Source: Erpobdella octoculata
Lineage: Eukaryota; Annelida; Clitellata; Hirudinida; Erpobdellidae
Length of the DNA: 64,000 nucleotides
Direction: 5' to 3'
Assembly (NCBI GenBank): GCA_963978895.1
Contig: OZ022242.1
Coordinates: 11,875,999-11,939,998 of the forward strand
A program made the translations under genes and the position numbers. Below the pieces are notes generated by a model. The model worked only from the letters and a program-made list of their open reading frames with translations, was not told the origin of the DNA and did not search any database. Below, in pieces: positions 1 through 22,013 of the stretch. Within the stretch, counting starts at the first letter, position 1. Each line of letters begins with the position of its first letter.

Positions 1-324
1 TGTTTGCATTGAAATAGTTTACTTTATGATAATTTACCAGCACAAATTTAAATCATCAACTAGCAATCAAGCAGCAAAAAAATAAATATTTCAAAATAAT
101 ATTACAATGGTACCTCGATACATGAGTTTTTATTCATTTTCTAACCATGCTCATATGTCAATTTGCATGTACCTCAAAACAATTTTCCCCATTGAAATTA
201 ATTGAAAAGCGAATAATCCGTTCCAGCCTCTAAAATGCCACCCCAATTGTTTTTGAACAAGAAAAATGCATTTATATTTATAAATGACAAATATTGTATA
301 AAAATATAATAAAAGTGTATGTAA

Positions 325-456
325 ATAAATAAACTGTATTTACAATTACAAAAGTGTATTTACATTTACAAAAGTGTATTTGCATTTACAAAAGTGTATT
401 TACATTTACAAAAGTGTATTAACATTTACAAAGTGTATTTACATTTACAAAAGTGT
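325..456. repeat. 20-bp tandem repeat in KDM1A intron at window edge
   Basis: About six imperfect copies of a unit like TACAAAAGTGTATTTACATT. Positions 1-698 are otherwise A+T-rich sequence without a recognisable exon on either strand and are read as KDM1A intron. The next KDM1A exon is presumably outside the window. Confidence 0.85.
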
Positions 457-696
457 ATGCTTCGATGTTGCCGCTTCTTGTTTATACTTGAATCACACAC
501 ACACTCAAAAAACTCAAATGTATGTTGAGGCACCATTTAGTGTCATCACAATACATGATATATGCTAGTAAATAACACAATATTGCAGAATTGATTATGA
601 AAAAAATCTGGTCCTGTTTCTGACCAAGTTGACAAGCCGCAAATAATTCACAATGCACATGCACGCACAGCACATACAAACAAAAACACAGAACTA

Positions 697-9197
<8,501 letters not shown>

Positions 9198-10145
9198 ATT
9201 CTGTATGAACAAATGCCATTTATGACAAATTTACCCATACAACTTTATTGCAGCAATGTTATTGCTGGCAAACGGAAATAAGTTCAAGTATCAAAAACCA
9301 AGAGTGGGGAATACAGGAACATACACAAATCAATCGATAGAAACATAAAATAAATCAAAATGATTTACTAGAAGATTAAATAAATATTTATTATACTTTT
9401 ATAGTCATTACACAATAGTAAACCATCATGAAATTACATTTCATTACTTACTAATGAGTTTTTAATGGCTCGTAATTATTAACTAAAGTTACTAAAGTCC
9501 AGCCCAAGTCTCTTGTAATAAGTATTTTTCAGCAGAGCTATAACTATAACTATTATATATTATATTTAAAACTACATCCACCAATGCCTCCTCTACACTT
9601 AATATCTAATAAGAATAATGAATAATTCGAATATAAAAATAAGAGATAAAAGTTAAAAGATGAAATAAAACCGTAAAACGGCAAAAAGTAAAAAGACAAG
9701 AGAAGAAGAGTAAGCAGTCGTGCATGAATTTTAAATTGATGATAGGAGAAAAGTCGGTTGGTTTGATTTTTTGAAAAAAGTTGAAAATGTCATCAAATAA
9801 AAATATCCATCATGCAGTCCGTGCAGTAAATCTACCTAAGTTTAAATGCAAACGTGAAGCTGAAAACTCTGAAAAGCCAAACACCAACCGGCAAAACACG
9901 CGAAATAATTTCTAATGGCGATGTACCTGGATAAACAAACGCATCTCTTATTAAACGTATTTGCAACACACATTTAAAAATTGTGCATTCTCAAATTAAT
10001 TTAAATATTATTTTTTGATTTTTTCAATTAATAGTTTAATAAAAACGCATTCTAAAACCAAATTCTAACTATTTAAAACGTTTTATAATTTTTTTGTCAA
10101 ACTCTTATCAGCTAATCGAAAGTCACTTCTAAAAAAATCATAACC
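9198..10145. promoter_or_regulatory. Divergent intergenic region between KDM1A and DERA
   Basis: About 950 bp separates the first visible KDM1A coding exon (minus) from the DERA start codon (plus). It probably holds 5' UTR exons and a shared promoter. A good minus-strand donor (TTTATCCAG|GTACATC, around 9930) could belong to a KDM1A leader exon that splices to the acceptor just upstream of 9197. There is no clear TATA box or coding sequence. The function is inferred from gene orientation only. Confidence 0.45.
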
Positions 10146-13100
10146 ATGGAATCCGGCGGCAATTCAGGAAGAGAATTTGGTGCTCTCATTATATTGATTG
10201 ATTATAACTATAATTAAAAACACATAAGTTGTTCTTGGGAATTTAAATTCAGAAATTTGAGGTGTACTAGTTTAAATTTTAAAGGTGATGTCTGACAGAA
10301 AAGATGAAAAGAAATCTCGCCTACAAGGCTAGGTCCTAAGTACAGAAATTGGGACTCAATCCATTCTTGATTCACATGAATTTTTATTGTATTATGTTTA
10401 ATTTGTTTTATTAATTTTTGAAGACGAGTCTTGGTTCTCAGATGTAAGGATTAATTTACCAGCGGTGAAAAGACGAGCAGAGACTTTGCCAGGTCGGCGA
10501 TGTGTTAAGAAAGATTGGCAAGTAAGATGTTATTTCAGATTTAAATATGTTATAAAATTTTGATTGCATATTATTTTGATATTGTTATCTAGTTATATAG
10601 ATTAGCAATCAGTTCACTGACCATTATGTTTAGAAAAGTTATAAATAAAATATAATTAGAATTGCTGATAATTACTGAAGATATCATAGTTAAATCTGTC
10701 TTTGTGCTACAAAGAAAACAAGTTTAAAAGCATGTGCAGTAGTACATTTTATAAAGTGAATGTCTGTCTAAATTCTAAATTGCATTTTTGTTTATAGTTG
10801 GCATGGTTGCTGAGAGTCACTACTTGTATTGATTTGACAACACTGGCAGGAAGTGACACAGCTGCCAATGTTCAGAGACTTTGTTTCAAAGCAAAAAATC
10901 CGATCAGAAGTGACTTGCTTGCAGCAATCGGCTGTGAAGACTTGGGTTGTTTTGTCTCTTTAACAATCTTATTAAACATAGTTTTTGTTGTGAACTTAAA
11001 AAAATAATGATTAAAATGATTTAATTATTAAATAAATATATTATTGTTTTTTATGTATTTTTTCACAGGCATTACATGTGGAGCTGTTTGTGTGTATCCG
11101 AATAGAGTTGAAGAGTGTAAGAATTTCCTGAAAGGAAGTCGTGTACCGATTGCTTCAGGTTATGTTGCTTAGTTTTTGTTTTTTGCTTCATTTTAACTGC
11201 ATAGTCCCAAAATTTAATGTGTACAATTAACTAATAAGTTTGTGCAATTAGCGAATAAATGTGTACAATTAACTAATAAATTTGTACAATTGACTAATAA
11301 TCTTGTACAATTGACTAATATTTTGTACAATTAATTTATACATATGTATAATTAACCTGTGTAGTGTGTACAATTAACTAATAAATTTGTACAATTAACT
11401 TATAAATGCGTTGCGTACAACTAGCTACTAAATGTGTATAATCAACTAATAAATAATAGAAACTTATTGAAAAGATTAATTTTTCTCAAGCAAATTAATT
11501 TGATTTTCTTTTTTTTCTGTTCAGTGGCCACTGGTTTTCCTGCTGGTCAAACACCATTGAGTACCAGGCTTGAAGAAATCAGGTTTGCAGTGGAACATGG
11601 AGCAAGTGAAATAGATGTTGTCATTAACAGGCAGTATGCACTTGTTGGAAACTGGAAAGGTTTACATCATTTAGGGGTTTTAAATGCTGCTGTGCTATGA
11701 CAATTATTATTTAACTTTAACTTTGATAGCTATTAACTTTTTTAATATAAACCGCTTTCATTTATTGGCCCCTCTTAGATATAAACTGTTCTTGTTTCTA
11801 TAATTCTAGGCTAGAATTAAGTAAGTTTTGAGAGCTCTTCAAAAGCATTTGGTTGTAATTGATGTTCTGACCTCAAGAGGAAGGTAGTGACGAAGTCTTA
11901 GACAAATAACTACAAATCTTTTAAAAACATTTTCATATGTGTCACACCAATAGAAGGCTGACAATCTGTTTTTTATTGACATCTGTGTAAAAGATATCTA
12001 TTCGCTGCATTTCTATACGGCAAGTTTTAGTTAATCTGGATTGTCTGTTTCTACCAACATCATACCACAATAACAAAATTAATGGAACACAGCAACTTCC
12101 TAAAGGAAAAAAGATGCAGAAACAAGAGATAATACATTTTTTTCTCACAAATAACCAACAATCTATAATTTATAAGCAGATTTGTTCAGACAATAAGAAG
12201 TCTAACTAGATATAACCAAAATTTTAGTTTAACCAGGGCCATATTAGCCCATGTATTACCACTTTTATGTGTGAGAAAAAAGTATACGCTGTGATTTATA
12301 TGCAAAACCAAATGATTCATTATATGTCATAATGCCATTGTGTTTTAGCTTTTGAATTTAATATTTTATATCTATGAAATTCTGATAAAACAAATTAAAT
12401 ATTAAAAGCTGTTTTATTTGAAACAATTATTCGCTTTACATGGTAGTGTAAAGAAAAAAGTTGTTTATTAACCTCAACTGTTTCTATTTTTAGGTGTGTA
12501 TAATGAAGTGAAAGAAATGAAAGAAGCATGTGGGAAAGCTCACATGAAAGTCATTCTGGCCACTGGTGACCTTGGAAGTTTGACAAATGTTTACAAGGCC
12601 AGCATGACTGCTATGATGGCTGGTGAGCATTTATTTAACAGTTATTTTTCTCTTTATATGGTTTAATCTATTTGTTAAAATTACTGAACATGTTTGCAAT
12701 AGCTTATAAAAAATTTCTTAATGTAGTTATTTTTATTGTTAGTATATTACCACATTGCTATGTATTATGCAGTGTTTGTAAATTACTGCTTGTTTTTCAT
12801 TAAACTAAACAATCTTGATTAAAAGTTTATTATTTACACTGTGCTCCAGGGGCAGACTTCATCAAAACATCAACAGGCAAGGAAGATGTTAATGCCATTC
12901 TTCCTGTTGCCATTGTCATGGTCAGAGCCATCAGAGAATACTTTTTCAAAACTGGAATAAAGGTTGGAACTGTTCTTTCTATGTAATTTGCAACAGTTAA
13001 TATTTGATAATTTATAAAAACGATTTTCTTACCAGATCGGGTTCAAGCCTGCAGGTGGCATAAGAAGTGCCAAAGATGCTCTAGTCTGGTTATCTCTAAT

Positions 13101-13242
13101 GAAGGAAGAACTTGGAGATGACTGGACTCATCCGAATTTGTTCAGAATTGGAGCCAGTGCCTTACTTCTTGACATTGAAAGACAAATATATCACAATGTC
13201 ATTGGAAAGTATTCCGCCATTCATGAATTAGCCATGGCTTGA
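10146..13242 (+). CDS. DERA: Deoxyribose-phosphate aldolase (DERA)
   Basis: This class I aldolase cleaves 2-deoxyribose-5-phosphate into glyceraldehyde-3-phosphate and acetaldehyde in cytosolic deoxynucleoside catabolism. Exons are 10146-10179, 10424-10521, 10798-10945, 11069-11158, 11525-11659, 12494-12622, 12850-12962 and 13036-13242. All phases agree and give 317 residues, against 318 in human. The first exon (MESGGNSGREF) was placed by phase and by its position relative to the human N-terminus. Hallmarks are CIDLTTL, the GFPAGQT loop, EIDVVIN with the conserved aspartate, DFIKTSTGK with the Schiff-base lysine, and GFKPAGGIR with the second active-site lysine. The conserved SDIERQIYH-like C-terminus is present as LDIERQIYH. 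A poly(A) signal follows at 13542. The gene looks intact. Confidence 0.97.
11218..11450. repeat. 22-bp minisatellite in DERA intron 4
   Basis: About ten imperfect copies of a unit like GTACAATTAACTAATAAATT fill most of the intron between exons 4 and 5. Confidence 0.85.
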
Positions 13243-13541
13243 TGTTTAAATGCTTTATTTTCTCGTGAGCTATAGGTGTTATGTAGAACTAGCCACTGGC
13301 CTGATTTAATGCTTGTGTCAGTTGATTCTTTTTCTTCTGTGTGTTTATCTTGTCAGATATAACAATGAAATTGTTTTTGTAGTCGAACCTAATTTCTACA
13401 GTCTTTCCATTAGGTAACCTACAACCAAGAAAATAACATTCTGTTTTGTTTGGCGCCACAAATTTTCGTCTGGTCGTTATTTATGATTTGAATTTTTTTA
13501 TAAATGGGAAATCTCGTCAGATTATAATACAATTGATTTTC

Positions 13542-13547
13542 AATAAA
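13542..13547 (+). terminator. Poly(A) signal AATAAA for DERA
   Basis: The hexamer lies 300 bp after the DERA stop and is followed by an A-run. The 485-bp spacer 13243-13727 between DERA and the RGS12-type gene holds the DERA 3' UTR and presumably the RGS12 5' UTR and promoter. I see nothing else in it. Confidence 0.6.
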
Positions 13548-13727
13548 AAAAAAAAATCGTTTTTGAAACATTGGCGAGTTGCGGTTTTATTCGGACTTCT
13601 AACTAAAAAGTGAAGCCGCGGTAATCAAAAACAGTAACAGTAGGTAGTAAGGAACCACCTGCGCTACGCTATCGTTGATGAAAGTGCGAAATTTCTCAAT
13701 TATCTACTAACTAGAGCTGTAATAAAA

Positions 13728-16700
13728 ATGGCAGCCGAAATACGTCTAAAACGTAATCCGGAGTTGAAGACGGTTGAGTTACGACGAGAAAGAGGAGGAT
13801 TTGGAATTGCTGTGTCAGGTGGAAGACCTCCACATCTGAGCTTCGTGTCCAAAGGCAGTTCAGCTGATCGAGCTGGCTTGAGCGAAGGTGATTACGTTCT
13901 TTTAGTCAATGGCCGAGATATCTCAAAAACCGGTCACGAATTCGTCAACGGTCTCATATCGTCAGAAAGTCATAATTCCAAAATCGTCATTACTGTTGGC
14001 ACGTTTAGCAGTGCTAGTAGAGAAAGTTCACCGCCACAGCTTGTTTCCGGTATGTTAAACATTTCTACATTAATTAATGATTATAATCAAATCAAATGTG
14101 TTGTCAAGCATATTTACTGAGAATCTACAGTAAGGTTGTTTTAACAGTGAATCAAGAAATGTTGGTTACTGAAACAAATGTCGGAATAAGAAATAACCAT
14201 TTAATTTTAAAGAATCTGGTTTTTTTTGGCCTGAAGCCTGAAAAGTCCAATAGTTTTGACTCACCATTATTAACGGTCTTACATATAGAGTCTTTTAACA
14301 TTATTTGAATCACAATTGGTAGTTAAAACTAATTTAATGATAAAGTAGATATATTTTATGTGAAAAATATGGCATCATCAAAAGATCTATGACTATGAGG
14401 TAAATGTTTTTCTCTGCTTTTTAATGTTGTGCAGCTGATTTATCATCCAAAAAGTGGCAATGTCTCAGGAAAGTTGGTCACCAGTACTTATCACACCATT
14501 CCACAACAACCACTTGTTCACCAGTGCAACCAGTTGTTGCTTCTTTGTACAACCAACCATTATCTAACTCTAAGGTATGGGTTCCAGCACACTGTACAAT
14601 TACCAAATTCAAATTTTGATTTTTTTTTTTTATTTCAGACCTCTGTTCATTCCAGAGAATATGAAGCAAATAATCCTCAAAATGGAAATTACAAAAGTCT
14701 TCATTTATTTAGCAAAGAACACAAATCCAGCATGCCGATACAGGAAAGTGCGTTTGAGATTGGTCTACGAAGAAACAAATCAGCAGATTTTGACAAAATT
14801 GCTCAGACCCAAAAGTGTCGGTTCATGGCTCTTCGTTTGGGATCTTTCTCTTTTCAACTAAATAGAGTTCATGGCTGTGCTGACAGTGAGTCAGTCAGAG
14901 AGGTAAAGAAGAAGTTGGCCAAGAAAGTTAATGAAGCCATGCGTATCGGCGTGGCTGGCAGCCATAGAAACAAAAGAAATGGCAAAATGAAGTGTTTTGT
15001 TATGTTAGAGCTGGACAGAGATGAAGGAGTGTCAGTTCTGGACCTCAAGGGAAGAGTCATTGTCAAGAATCACTCCAAAGGTCTTCAGTTATGGAGCTGC
15101 AAAGAAATGAATGAGCACTGTTTTTCATTGGTCATGAAATTAGATTTTCAGTATTTAGAAACAGAGATCAATGACTCTTATACGAATGAATCGATCAGAA
15201 CAATTGAAAATGGTCACCTTTCAAAAATTATGTTTGCGTGTCACGTATTCTATGTCCATTCGTCATTCTCAGATCAACAGTCTTACTACTGCTCATTGAT
15301 CAAGGCCTTAAACATCAACTGCTCTTCCAACTTTGAGGTGGATTCTAGCGAAGAATTTCCTAAGGATTTTGATGATGTGCGTGAAAATTTCAAATCGTTT
15401 CTTAATTTCAAAAAGGTTCTAGATAATCATTCTGAAGGTCAAATGTATGCTTTCGATGGCTTAAGTAGTTACATATTCACCGATGAAGAGTGTATTGCTC
15501 CAGCTAACTCCAGTTTCTGTTATTGGCAGTCATCTTCTGAATCAAGCTTTTGTGATGAACTAGAATATGATTCGGCTGTATCTTTATCATGTGCCATGCA
15601 GTCCACGAAGGGTCTCAGGAACCATAAAGTGACATCCGCTATTTCTGAATGTTTGGTCAACACTGGAATTCATGAGAATCTAGGTTCAAAAAATATAAAA
15701 AAAGATTGTCCAAATGTTTGTGGAATCACACAGCAAAAATTGTCTTCTCCCATCATTCCACATATTTCATCACCATCACCTCCACCATTACCTACAAATT
15801 TTACAGCAGTTTCACAATCGGGTGCAATTAATAATCATGAAAAGGCTATGGATACAAAAAATGTCAGTGATCAATTAAAGACAGATAAATCAAGCCAATC
15901 TGGAAGTCAAAGAATGTCTTGTGGATTGTTAGAGAAGTCAGAAGTTTGGAATGGGGTGTGTTTTATTTAAACAACTTAATAACTTTTTGTGTTAAATTTG
16001 AACAATATTGTTATAGTTTGCAAAATTATAATAATAATAATAATAATAATAATATTTGCAAAGTTTTTTAATTATAAATATTATTGTTATTGTTATAATT
16101 TTATTATTATTATTTAAAGAACAGTGAAATTATGTGTTAAATAATAATTATTCTATTCAAAAGGTGTCCACCAGGCATTTCAATTTAAATTTGGGCAAGG
16201 GAAAACCTGCTTATGCTCAAGATTTAGGTGACTTGAGTTTAATTTTTGTCATTTGAAAGCTCTGTATTTTGCATATAATTTGCTGATATTAGCTCAAATC
16301 ATTGCAGAAGATGAGCCACATGTTACTGATTGGTCAGTTGAGAAAAATGACCAGCAGGAAGTAAATGGCATGTTCTCAGTCCTTCACAGTTGCTTAGAAC
16401 AACATCCAAAAACAGCTGCCTCTTCAAAGCCTCCTCTGCCACCGAAAAAAAGAAACCAGCAAATGAGGACTCCATTTTCCATGCTGAATCTCATCAATGG
16501 CGGTAAGAACATCAATTACGACTGCAACAATAACAACAATACAGAATTGGTCGAGAGGTGCCAGTCAACTCCTCCCATACTCGAAGATAATGAGGAAAAT
16601 GATGTCGACGAGAAGGTGAATTCCAAAAATGTGAAAAGAAAAAGTTCCAATTACCTTCCTGACAAAGAGAAGTCCGGAAAGAAGATGTCGCGATACTGCT

Positions 16701-19700
16701 ATGACTCAGATCCTGGTCTCAATCATTGTGGGAAATCAAAAAGGGCAAGGACGAAGGAGAATATGACTTTGACCAGCAACAATACAAAGAAGAAGAAACA
16801 AGAAAACAGGTGTGCAAGAGAGGGATTTATGAGTTTTGATGGGGGACATGATTGTTTACCTGATCAGGTGAATATGTCAAGTGAAGATGGAAGGCAAACA
16901 TGTGACAACGGGCAGGTAAGTTTCCTGCTGTTCTAGTTAGGTTTTTATATTAATGTTGTTATTTTAAATATTGAAAAAGTTTATTTAATTTCAAAATGCA
17001 AGAATGCTTGGGTATAGCAATTAATAAAAATGATAATCTGGAGATATAATTTTTTGAATTAAGTTTACTCATTAAAAAATAGTTCTGAATATTAGTGAAA
17101 GATTTAGATTTAAATGACCTGTAATAACATTGTGTTATTCAATTTAAGTAATGTACTTAACATTAGTTTTAATCCTCCTTGATTGTCTATATACTTGAAG
17201 ATTCTTTTCTTGATTCCAGTCAGTGTTTTCAGTTGACTCTTGCACCACTGCCACATCAGCATCATCATCCGCATCATCTCTGCCACCTGTCATCCACAAA
17301 AATCGGTCATCGATCAAGACAGATGAAGAAGACACCAGGACTCGAGTGGCCAGTTGGGCAGTCTCATTTGACAAGCTACTTTCTGATGAACTGGGGTTGA
17401 CCATGTTCAGAGTTTGTATTTGTTGTTCATATATTTTTAATGAGATTTTATTATTATTTTTGTTATTATTAAAAACAATTTTATTTCAATTTCTTTTAAT
17501 CATGTCACTGTTTTAAGGTGTTTTTAAATATTTCAAAATACTGTTAGGAATTTTTGAAAAAGGAATTCAATCTAGAAAATCTGACGTTTTGGTCAAAGTG
17601 TGAAGAATACAAAAAGCTATCTGATGATAAAGTAATGTATAATTTGTTTGTTTCTCATGGTTGAGATTATTCATTCATGATTATTTGATGTTATATTTAT
17701 CATTATTGATAGATTTGTATCTAATTATATCTATTTTTATTGAATGTACATTATTATGAATGATTAAATATAAAATTTATTTTTTGATTTTCAAAATGTA
17801 TTTTAGTCATTTTTTTTCTTACCATTCTATGATTTCTTGTATTGAATGTATATCCAATTTATTTACAAATGCACGGTTCATCCTCAAGCGAGATTCATCT
17901 TTTCGGATGCTCCCTTTGGGCATTACTATTTTTTCTATTTTGTTGTTTTTGCATTTATTTTATTTTTATTATTTTTTTCATTGTAAAATGTTTTTTATGC
18001 ATAATGAACAAATTCAAATTGAAATTATTGATGCTTGCAGTTTGTCATAATTCTACAGTTATTTCCAGTGATGATTTATAGATTTTTATTTCTTGGAATG
18101 TTCTCTATATGAACTTGTGCAAACTTATGCCTAGTTGCTATAAACTTGGCTAAGGTGCAAGATATTTAGAAATTGGAAAGCTTATTTTTCTGTTAACTCT
18201 AACTGAAGCTATGCAGTTTGCATCTGTTTTTTTTTATGAAGTTGTCCGCTTTTTGTCTATAATTATTAATGTTTTTGTTATTAAATATTAGAAACATTTT
18301 ATAATTTTTAAGTGCAAAATTTTAATTTTAAATTATTTAAAAAAATTTTTTAATTTTTTTTATTTAGAGAAAAATATTAGCAAAGAATATTTTTGAGGAG
18401 CACATTTCTGCCGGAGCCATTGAACCCGTCAATGTGGATCACGAAATAGTAAAACAAGTTAAAGAAGAATTATCAGAAGCCCCTCTGGATCTGTTTCGTG
18501 CAGCACAGCTTCATGTGTGTGTGTTCTTGTGTTTTGGTGAAATTAAATGTTTGTTCTTATTTCAGTATTTAGTTATGATGGTGGTGCTGATCATGATGAT
18601 TAATACAAATATGACGACGATGATTATGGACTTGAAGGAGTTTATTTTAGAGTGTTAATGATTGTCCCAATGAAGCAGTTTTAAACTTTGAAGTTCTGAT
18701 CATGGGGACTGTTTTAATATGATGTATAATAAATTAAGTTTTCATTATTTATTTCTTTTTTTTATTAATCAACTAATAAAATTTTATGACAGATTTATTC
18801 ACTCATGAAGCAGGACATCTATCCGAGATTCAAGAAATCAGGAACTTACAAGGAGGCCATGTTGGCCGAAATCGAAGGAAGAAGTTTGTCATTGGCCAGA
18901 GTGAAGCCTCTTAAGAAAGAAGCTAGTTGATTGTTTATATCTTTCCAATTTATACCAAAACATTGTTTATATGAAATTTTGATTATTATATATCATATAA
19001 TTATTATTATTTTATTTTATGAATTTTGCTTAAATTAGAAAAATAGATGTAGTGTTTTATTTTTTCATTTAACGTTTTTAATTATAATGTATAAAACATA
19101 CGTTCATAAAAAAAAAACAAAACAAAATAAAATAGGAACCGGCTGTGATCGTGCCGGGGAGGCAGAAAATGGCTAAAAGAGGAAAGTCTTTACTCTTCTG
19201 GCATAGAAGTTATTATACTTTTTATATTTATTAGAAATAATTAATTTAATAATTATTTGTTCAATTATTGTTTCTTCTAATTCATCCGAAATAGTTCTTA
19301 AAAGAGCATATAAGTAATAATAATAATTTATGTTATGTTTGATTTCATTTCAGTAGTCATGATTGTTAATAATTACTTAAATTATTAGTAATAAATTTAT
19401 TTTAATATTTTTTTGTATTATTTATAGGAAAACTTACAAAAGCTAGCACCAATCCTGATATGAAGAGAATGCCTGATGAAACCGCAATAATCGATCAAGT
19501 AAATCATTTTGAAATTCATATTCTTAATTTAAGCTCTTCATTATTTAGTATTAGACGTTAGTTAAATATTTTTTTAAATATTCAATTTTAATGGCTGACT
19601 TTTTATTTACTTTTCAACAGTTCCAAATGACTGAAAGTCACATTAGTACTTTTGATAGACATGCTATAAACTTAGGAGGCTCAATGAACTGATTAAACAG

Positions 19701-21602
19701 CATATTTATAATTCGCAGGACCATGTGGTAGACAAAATCAAGCTGATCTTCCCTGACAATTCCACGTTTTGTGTTCTCATTAAAAATTATGAAGGACTCA
19801 AGAGTAGCCTTCGAGATGTTCTGATAGCCAACCAGGACAAATTCGGACACAGACTCGTCTTCTACGAAGTTGTCGATGCAGCAACTGGACAGGCAAGATA
19901 TTTCAAATTTATAAGTTTCTCTAGTTCAAAGTTTTTTGAAGCTGAGACTTTGAGGTTAAAATATCAGAAAGATCAAAGTTTATTGTAACTTGTATCCATA
20001 ATATGTACAGCTGCACTTTTATGTATACTACTTTACTATCTTTTCTCATTTGTTTACTTTGGCTGAAACAACGAAAAACAGATACAAGACACTACAATAA
20101 GTCATCCAATAATTCTGAGATTATAAATAATTGTCATAAAAAACTCAATGGTCAATTCTTTTTCAGGTGATTGACCTCGAAAGTAGCTTGGGTCAGCTTC
20201 CAAGTACAGATCTCAGGATGATAAGATGCGTCGTCTTTTGTCTCGACATCGTTCACTTGCACGTCAAATGTGTTGTCAAGTGTCAAGCTGGAAGACCCTT
20301 AAGAGATTCACTCAAACCAATACTCAAGAGATATTCATTTGAAATAAAAGACTGCACTTTAGAGATTGTAACAGCATTTTTTTATTTCTGATTTTATTTT
20401 AACTTTATCACTATTATTATTGCTATCATGGTTAACATTTACACGTAACTTAAAAATAGCTCAGATACATTGCATTGACATTTTCAGGAAGGGTCGTATC
20501 TGTCTCCCACAGTTGATGTACTGATTGACGTACTGGATTGCAAGCAGGTGAAGCTGTATACAAAGATTCAAATGTGTATGTTGATTTTTATTGATAAGTG
20601 GGGATTTATTAATTTAATTCTTTACGTGCAGTTAAATGCCTATATTGTCTAATATTATCAAATTTAATTCCGATATACGATTAAATTATTCAAGTCTAAA
20701 TTAATAAATTTAAAGTATAATTGATAGCTGCAAATAATTTCATAAAAAGATTTGACTGCTTAAATTTATCAAGTTGAAGGAAGACTCTCAAAGAAGCAAG
20801 CATACAGATCGTCAGAGAAGCTGACATTTCATTCGCAGTCCTCTCCAACCAAACGTCTTTTGAATGAAATTCTTCAAGAACACATCACAAGAGGTGTCTT
20901 CGATCCCAACCGAGCAATCTTTGACGATTATGGAATCTGCAACCTCGATAGGGTGACTATCACTTTTAATGCTTATTTGCCATTAGATCTTCTCTTTCCA
21001 TGTTTCAAGTTGTATGGAAATCAAAAAGAGTTACACAACTTATTATAACTAAACTCCTTTTTTTTGTACAATATCACAGCTCTCTCCTGTCAAAACGTTT
21101 TTTAAAAGCAAACGTGCCGAGACTCAAAAAAGCGCCAGCAAATCAGGGCTGTTCAGTTTCATGAAGAAAAACGCTGCAGAGAAAAAGAAACAGAAATCAG
21201 CCAAATGTCTCAGCCTCACTGTCCCCGAATCACTGCAAGATGATGTTGTAACAGTGGAAAGTCTCGAACCAACATTTGATGGTTACCAATTTCACTTCTT
21301 GTTCATATAATGATCACAATTTAATTCTTTTCCCTGTGGCTGATCTTGTATAATAATTAGATACAAGGCAGGTACCTACTAGGCCAATTTTCATATTGTC
21401 CGTTTGTGCATTCTTATTAGTTCCAGGAAAAAATATAACGTTCTCATTGATGATTTTAGATGAACATCTACTGGATCTGATATACAACTTCCAGTGCCGG
21501 GGCATAGACAACCAAAGGCACGGAGCTTCTTACAAATCCATGCCGAGCTTCCTGAGAACTGACCTTGATGGTAGCATTTCGTGCATCGAGAAGGAGCATT
21601 GA
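13728..21602 (+). CDS. RGS12: RGS12/Loco-type regulator of G-protein signalling
   Basis: This protein family accelerates GTP hydrolysis on Gi/o alpha subunits and scaffolds Ras/MAPK signalling. The 17 exons are 13728-14049, 14435-14574, 14639-15955, 16164-16227, 16308-16915, 17220-17411, 17548-17631, 18368-18514, 18793-18900, 19136-19208, 19428-19498, 19719-19892, 20167-20367, 20488-20575, 20774-20952, 21080-21281 and 21460-21602. Phases close exactly to 1370 residues (human RGS12 1447). The PDZ domain is at about 15-92 with carboxylate loop GFGI. The PTB domain starts near 213 (KCRFMALRLGSF). The RGS domain is at about 863-985 (ASWAVSFDKLL to YPRFKKSGTY). Then come a KRGKSLLFW basic motif, two tandem Ras-binding domains at about 1043-1190, and a GoLoco motif (LLDLIYNFQCRGIDNQR) in the last exon. 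Exons 4 and 10 are the least certain. Intron 12 uses a GC donor. A stop read-through of exon 9 would give a shorter form. Confidence 0.93.
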
Positions 21603-22013
21603 TTGAATAATTAATATTTTATGATAATGTGAACATGTCTATTTTTATTTGAAATCATGGCATAAAATAATTTTAAATATAAAAACACAATTTTAGGAAA
21701 CATAATTATTACTTACTGATTTGGGTGACTGTGAATATATTTTATCATTTTTAGATTAAATAAAATATTTTTTTTAATTTTCAAAAGAATTCAATAAACA
21801 AAATTACCAAAGTGAAAGCATATGTTTATTTTCTGAACATTCAAGAACCTCCGCCAAGTGATAATAAATGATTAAAGATAAATATTAATTTTTTAGTGTA
21901 GCATTTTTAGGTCTCATAAAATTTGAATAGAAAAAGGAACAGTTAAATTTTGTGATAATAAAAGACAAGCTCGAAACGGGACTTCATAATGTACACATAC
22001 TACGGCAAGCCCA
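21603..22013. terminator. Convergent 3' region of RGS12-type and TACC genes
   Basis: The 411-bp gap between two opposed stop codons holds AATAAA on the plus strand at 21760-21765 for the RGS12-type gene. It also holds AATAAA on the minus strand (TTTATT at 21825-21830) for TACC. The two cleavage sites would fall close together or overlap, so the mature 3' UTRs may overlap. Confidence 0.55.

Noticed and set aside
14429..14638. Reading the RGS12 exon 3 frame upstream to an ATG at 14429
   Set aside because: That frame crosses an intron. The spliced exon 14435-14574 is read in another frame (ADLSSKKWQCLRK) with proper splice sites.
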